From the NCBI GenBank assembly GCA_028877215.1, contig JAPPFJ010000005.1, forward strand, positions 62,001 through 126,000: a stretch of DNA of 64,000 bases. The letters run 5' to 3'. Position 1 is the first letter of the stretch. Each line of letters opens with the position of its first letter. This document shows positions 62,301 through 64,000 of the stretch, in pieces. Origin of the DNA: Gemmatimonadota bacterium. GTDB taxonomy: Bacteria; Latescibacterota; UBA2968; GCA-2709665. The translations under genes were made by a program, and so were the position numbers. The notes under the pieces were generated by a model that did not search any database, had not been told where the DNA came from, and was given only the letters and a program-made list of their open reading frames with translations.

Positions 62301-63131
62301 GTGAACGACTCCAATGAAATGAAGACGTTGGCTGGAAAAGCGGTCCAGCCGCTGGGCCTTGCCGGTTCACCCGACACGCAAAGCGGGTTCGCATCCATCG
62401 CGCGACGTGCCGGCGTGGATTTCTACTTCTTCTACGGCCTGCACATTGACGGGATGGTGGACGGCGTGAACCGGCTGCTGCGCGAGCGTCGGGACGATGT
62501 ATTCGTCGCCACCGGGACGGAGTCCCGGGACCCGTCCGAGATGCGGGACTGTCTGAACGGTGTACTTGCGGCGCTGGACGTGGATGTGATCGACCTGTTC
62601 TTTGCGGAATACGTGTCGCCCGCTGACGATCCGGATGACGTGCTGGGCGAGGGCGGCGCAATCGATGAAATCTGGAAATGGAAGAACGAGGGCAAGGTCC
62701 GCTACGTTGGCGCAACCGCGCACAGCCGTCCGCTTTCGCTGTCCCTAATCGCCAGCGGCCGAATTCAGGTGCTGATGCACCGGTACAATATGGCGCACCG
62801 GAAGTCGGAGGAGGAGGTGCTACCCGCCGCCATTGCCGCGGGCGTCCCCGTGGTCGCGTTCACCTGCACGCGCTGGGGGTCCCTGCTCGAGGGGCATGCA
62901 AAATGGCAGAGGCGGGTCCCCTCGGCGGCGGATTGTTACCGGTTCGCGCTGCAGCACCGGGCCGTCCGCGTGGCATTGACCGCGCCGGCCACCGAGAGTC
63001 ACCTGCGACAAAACCTCACGGTGTTGTCTGATCCCCGCGAACCGGCGCCGGATGAGATGTCGACGTGGAAGACATACGGCGACCTGGTTTACGGAGAAGG
63101 CGGCGATGCATTTGAAACGCGTTGGCCGTAG
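62301..63131 (+). CDS. Aldo/keto reductase-like protein, catalytic residues altered
   Basis: 276 aa from GTG 62301 (an internal ATG at 62319 is possible). The barrel and NADP segment are AKR-like: GVDFYFFYGLHIDG keeps Asp40 and Tyr45, and KWKNEGKVRYVGATAHS follows. The catalytic Lys position is Gly72 (VATGTES), and the His position is Glu103 (DLFFAEYV). The reductase tetrad is therefore incomplete, so a different chemistry or a non-catalytic role is likely. Overlaps the start of the next gene. Confidence 0.8.
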   Translation: MNDSNEMKTLAGKAVQPLGLAGSPDTQSGFASIARRAGVDFYFFYGLHIDGMVDGVNRLLRERRDDVFVATGTESRDPSEMRDCLNGVLAALDVDVIDLFFAEYVSPADDPDDVLGEGGAIDEIWKWKNEGKVRYVGATAHSRPLSLSLIASGRIQVLMHRYNMAHRKSEEEVLPAAIAAGVPVVAFTCTRWGSLLEGHAKWQRRVPSAADCYRFALQHRAVRVALTAPATESHLRQNLTVLSDPREPAPDEMSTWKTYGDLVYGEGGDAFETRWP

Positions 63132-63912
63132 ATCGAAAGACCTTATGGTCGCATTATGCTTCATTCTGTTTCTGCTCGGCGCGGCCGCGATTGCGCCTGG
63201 TACAGAGAACCCTGCGGCGGACGGCTTCGATTCAGCCGGTTCCGACGCAAGGGCAATTGAGATTGCAGACGCCGTAATGGAAAAAATGGGCGGGCGGGGA
63301 AACTGGGACCGTACCCGGTACCTCACCTGGAGATTTTTCGGCAGGCGGCTGCACGTTTGGGACCGGTGGACTGGCGACGTTCGCTTTGAAGAGGCCGATC
63401 GCATCACGCTGATGAACGTCCATACCCGTCATGGTCGGGTATGGCGCGCGGGGGAGGAGACCGCCGAGCCGGATTCTCTGAAAAAATACCTTAAAAGAGG
63501 ATACCGCGCCTGGATCAACGATTCCTACTGGCTCGTGATGCCCTACAAGCTGAAGGATTCCGGGGCGACCCTGACGTACCGAGGCTTGGCAAAGATGGAG
63601 AATGGGCGGGACGCGTACGTGTTGACGCTTACCTTCGAAAACGTCGGCGTGACCCCGCAGAACAAATACGACGTCTTCGTGGACAGGGAACGCATGCTGG
63701 TGGAACAATGGGCGTTCTATAGAAACGCGTCAGATGAGAAGCCGCGCTTCGTCGGCCCCTGGACCGGGTGGAAATCTCACGGCAGGATTCTGCTTTCCGC
63801 GGGGCGCGGTACAAGGGCGCACTCCGACGTGGCCGTTTTCGACGAGTTGCCCCGCTCCGTTTTTGAAAGTCCCGATCCTGTGGATATGATGGCGTTCGAC
63901 AAGGCTAGGTGA
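63106..63912 (+). CDS. Exported LolA-like beta-barrel protein
   Basis: 268 aa from ATG 63106, chosen because a signal anchor (LMVALCFILFLLGAAAIA) begins there; overlaps the previous stop by 26 nt. The mature part has repeated antiparallel strands with aromatic residues: YLTWRFFGRRLHVWDRWTGDVRFE, RAWINDSYWLVMPYKL and VDRERMLVEQWAFYR, as in LolA/LppX or DUF6503-like families. It likely binds a hydrophobic ligand in the periplasm. The window ends 88 nt later with no further gene that I can support. Confidence 0.75.
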   Translation: MHLKRVGRRSKDLMVALCFILFLLGAAAIAPGTENPAADGFDSAGSDARAIEIADAVMEKMGGRGNWDRTRYLTWRFFGRRLHVWDRWTGDVRFEEADRITLMNVHTRHGRVWRAGEETAEPDSLKKYLKRGYRAWINDSYWLVMPYKLKDSGATLTYRGLAKMENGRDAYVLTLTFENVGVTPQNKYDVFVDRERMLVEQWAFYRNASDEKPRFVGPWTGWKSHGRILLSAGRGTRAHSDVAVFDELPRSVFESPDPVDMMAFDKAR

Positions 63913-64000
63913 AATACAGCCACCGCAATTCGCCCGCTGCTTCCGATTTTGCGTCGATGATACTGGAAACTATGGAAACGAGAAAGGCTCATTGTCACGA

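Overview
The window is GC-rich chromosomal DNA from what looks like an uncultured, Gram-negative-type bacterium. A Latescibacterota/Poribacteria-like lineage is my best guess, not a demonstrated placement. The guess rests on dockerin-like secreted proteins, four Gfo/Idh/MocA oxidoreductases, heparinase-type lyases, creatininase and amidohydrolase genes, and a tandem pair of large OPT-like membrane proteins. A TonB-ExbB-ExbD set, an RND pump and hpnCDE squalene genes imply an outer membrane and hopanoid or squalene synthesis. One tRNA-Arg(ACG) is present. I see no rRNA genes, CRISPR array, prophage or classical insertion sequence.

Layout. 1-8.8 kb: the end of a GMC-oxidoreductase/alpha-beta-hydrolase fusion, then two paralogous secreted proteins (cohesin-like, dockerin and leucine-rich repeats) that end in two different HExxH metalloprotease domains. 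9-20 kb: tRNA-Arg, then a catabolic block of heparinase-like lyase, CocE/NonD hydrolase, beta-helix protein with a premature amber codon, nitrilase-family amidase and two Gfo/Idh oxidoreductases, followed by a convergent FG-GAP protein. 20-36.9 kb: envelope and regulatory genes, namely a processive GT2 glycosyltransferase, TonB-ExbB-ExbD directly followed by an RND adaptor and pump, an RDD protein, an eight-domain FN3 protein, a sigma-54 activator lacking its receiver aspartate, and threonine synthase. 37-42.7 kb: hpnCDE, a cobalamin adenosyltransferase and a PIN/AbrB toxin-antitoxin pair split by repeats. 42.9-64 kb: a second catabolic block with a heparinase-like protein, a ComA-like phosphosulfolactate synthase, an M14-like carboxypeptidase, a sugar isomerase-like protein, two OPT-like transporters, dehydrogenases, a PAC2 protein, threonine aldolase, a HicBA-like pair, amidohydrolases, creatininase, an aldo/keto reductase relative and a LolA-like secreted protein.

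The two catabolic blocks read as uptake and stepwise breakdown of anionic polysaccharide or related small molecules: lyases and a beta-helix protein open the polymer, oxidoreductases and an isomerase process sugars, and amidase, creatininase and amidohydrolases process C-N or lactone bonds. That assignment is inference; no sulfatase or SusCD pair is present.

The most unusual signal is non-coding. A mosaic family of intergenic repeats of about 190-300 bp has at least six copies (16.9, 23.2, 40.6, 42.07, 42.26 and 52.4 kb). Two copies are in direct tandem between an antitoxin and its toxin, two begin exactly at the stop codon of the upstream gene, and one pair differs by the relative orientation of an internal module. 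A separate 188-bp MITE-like element with perfect 16-bp inverted ends lies just upstream of the FN3 gene.
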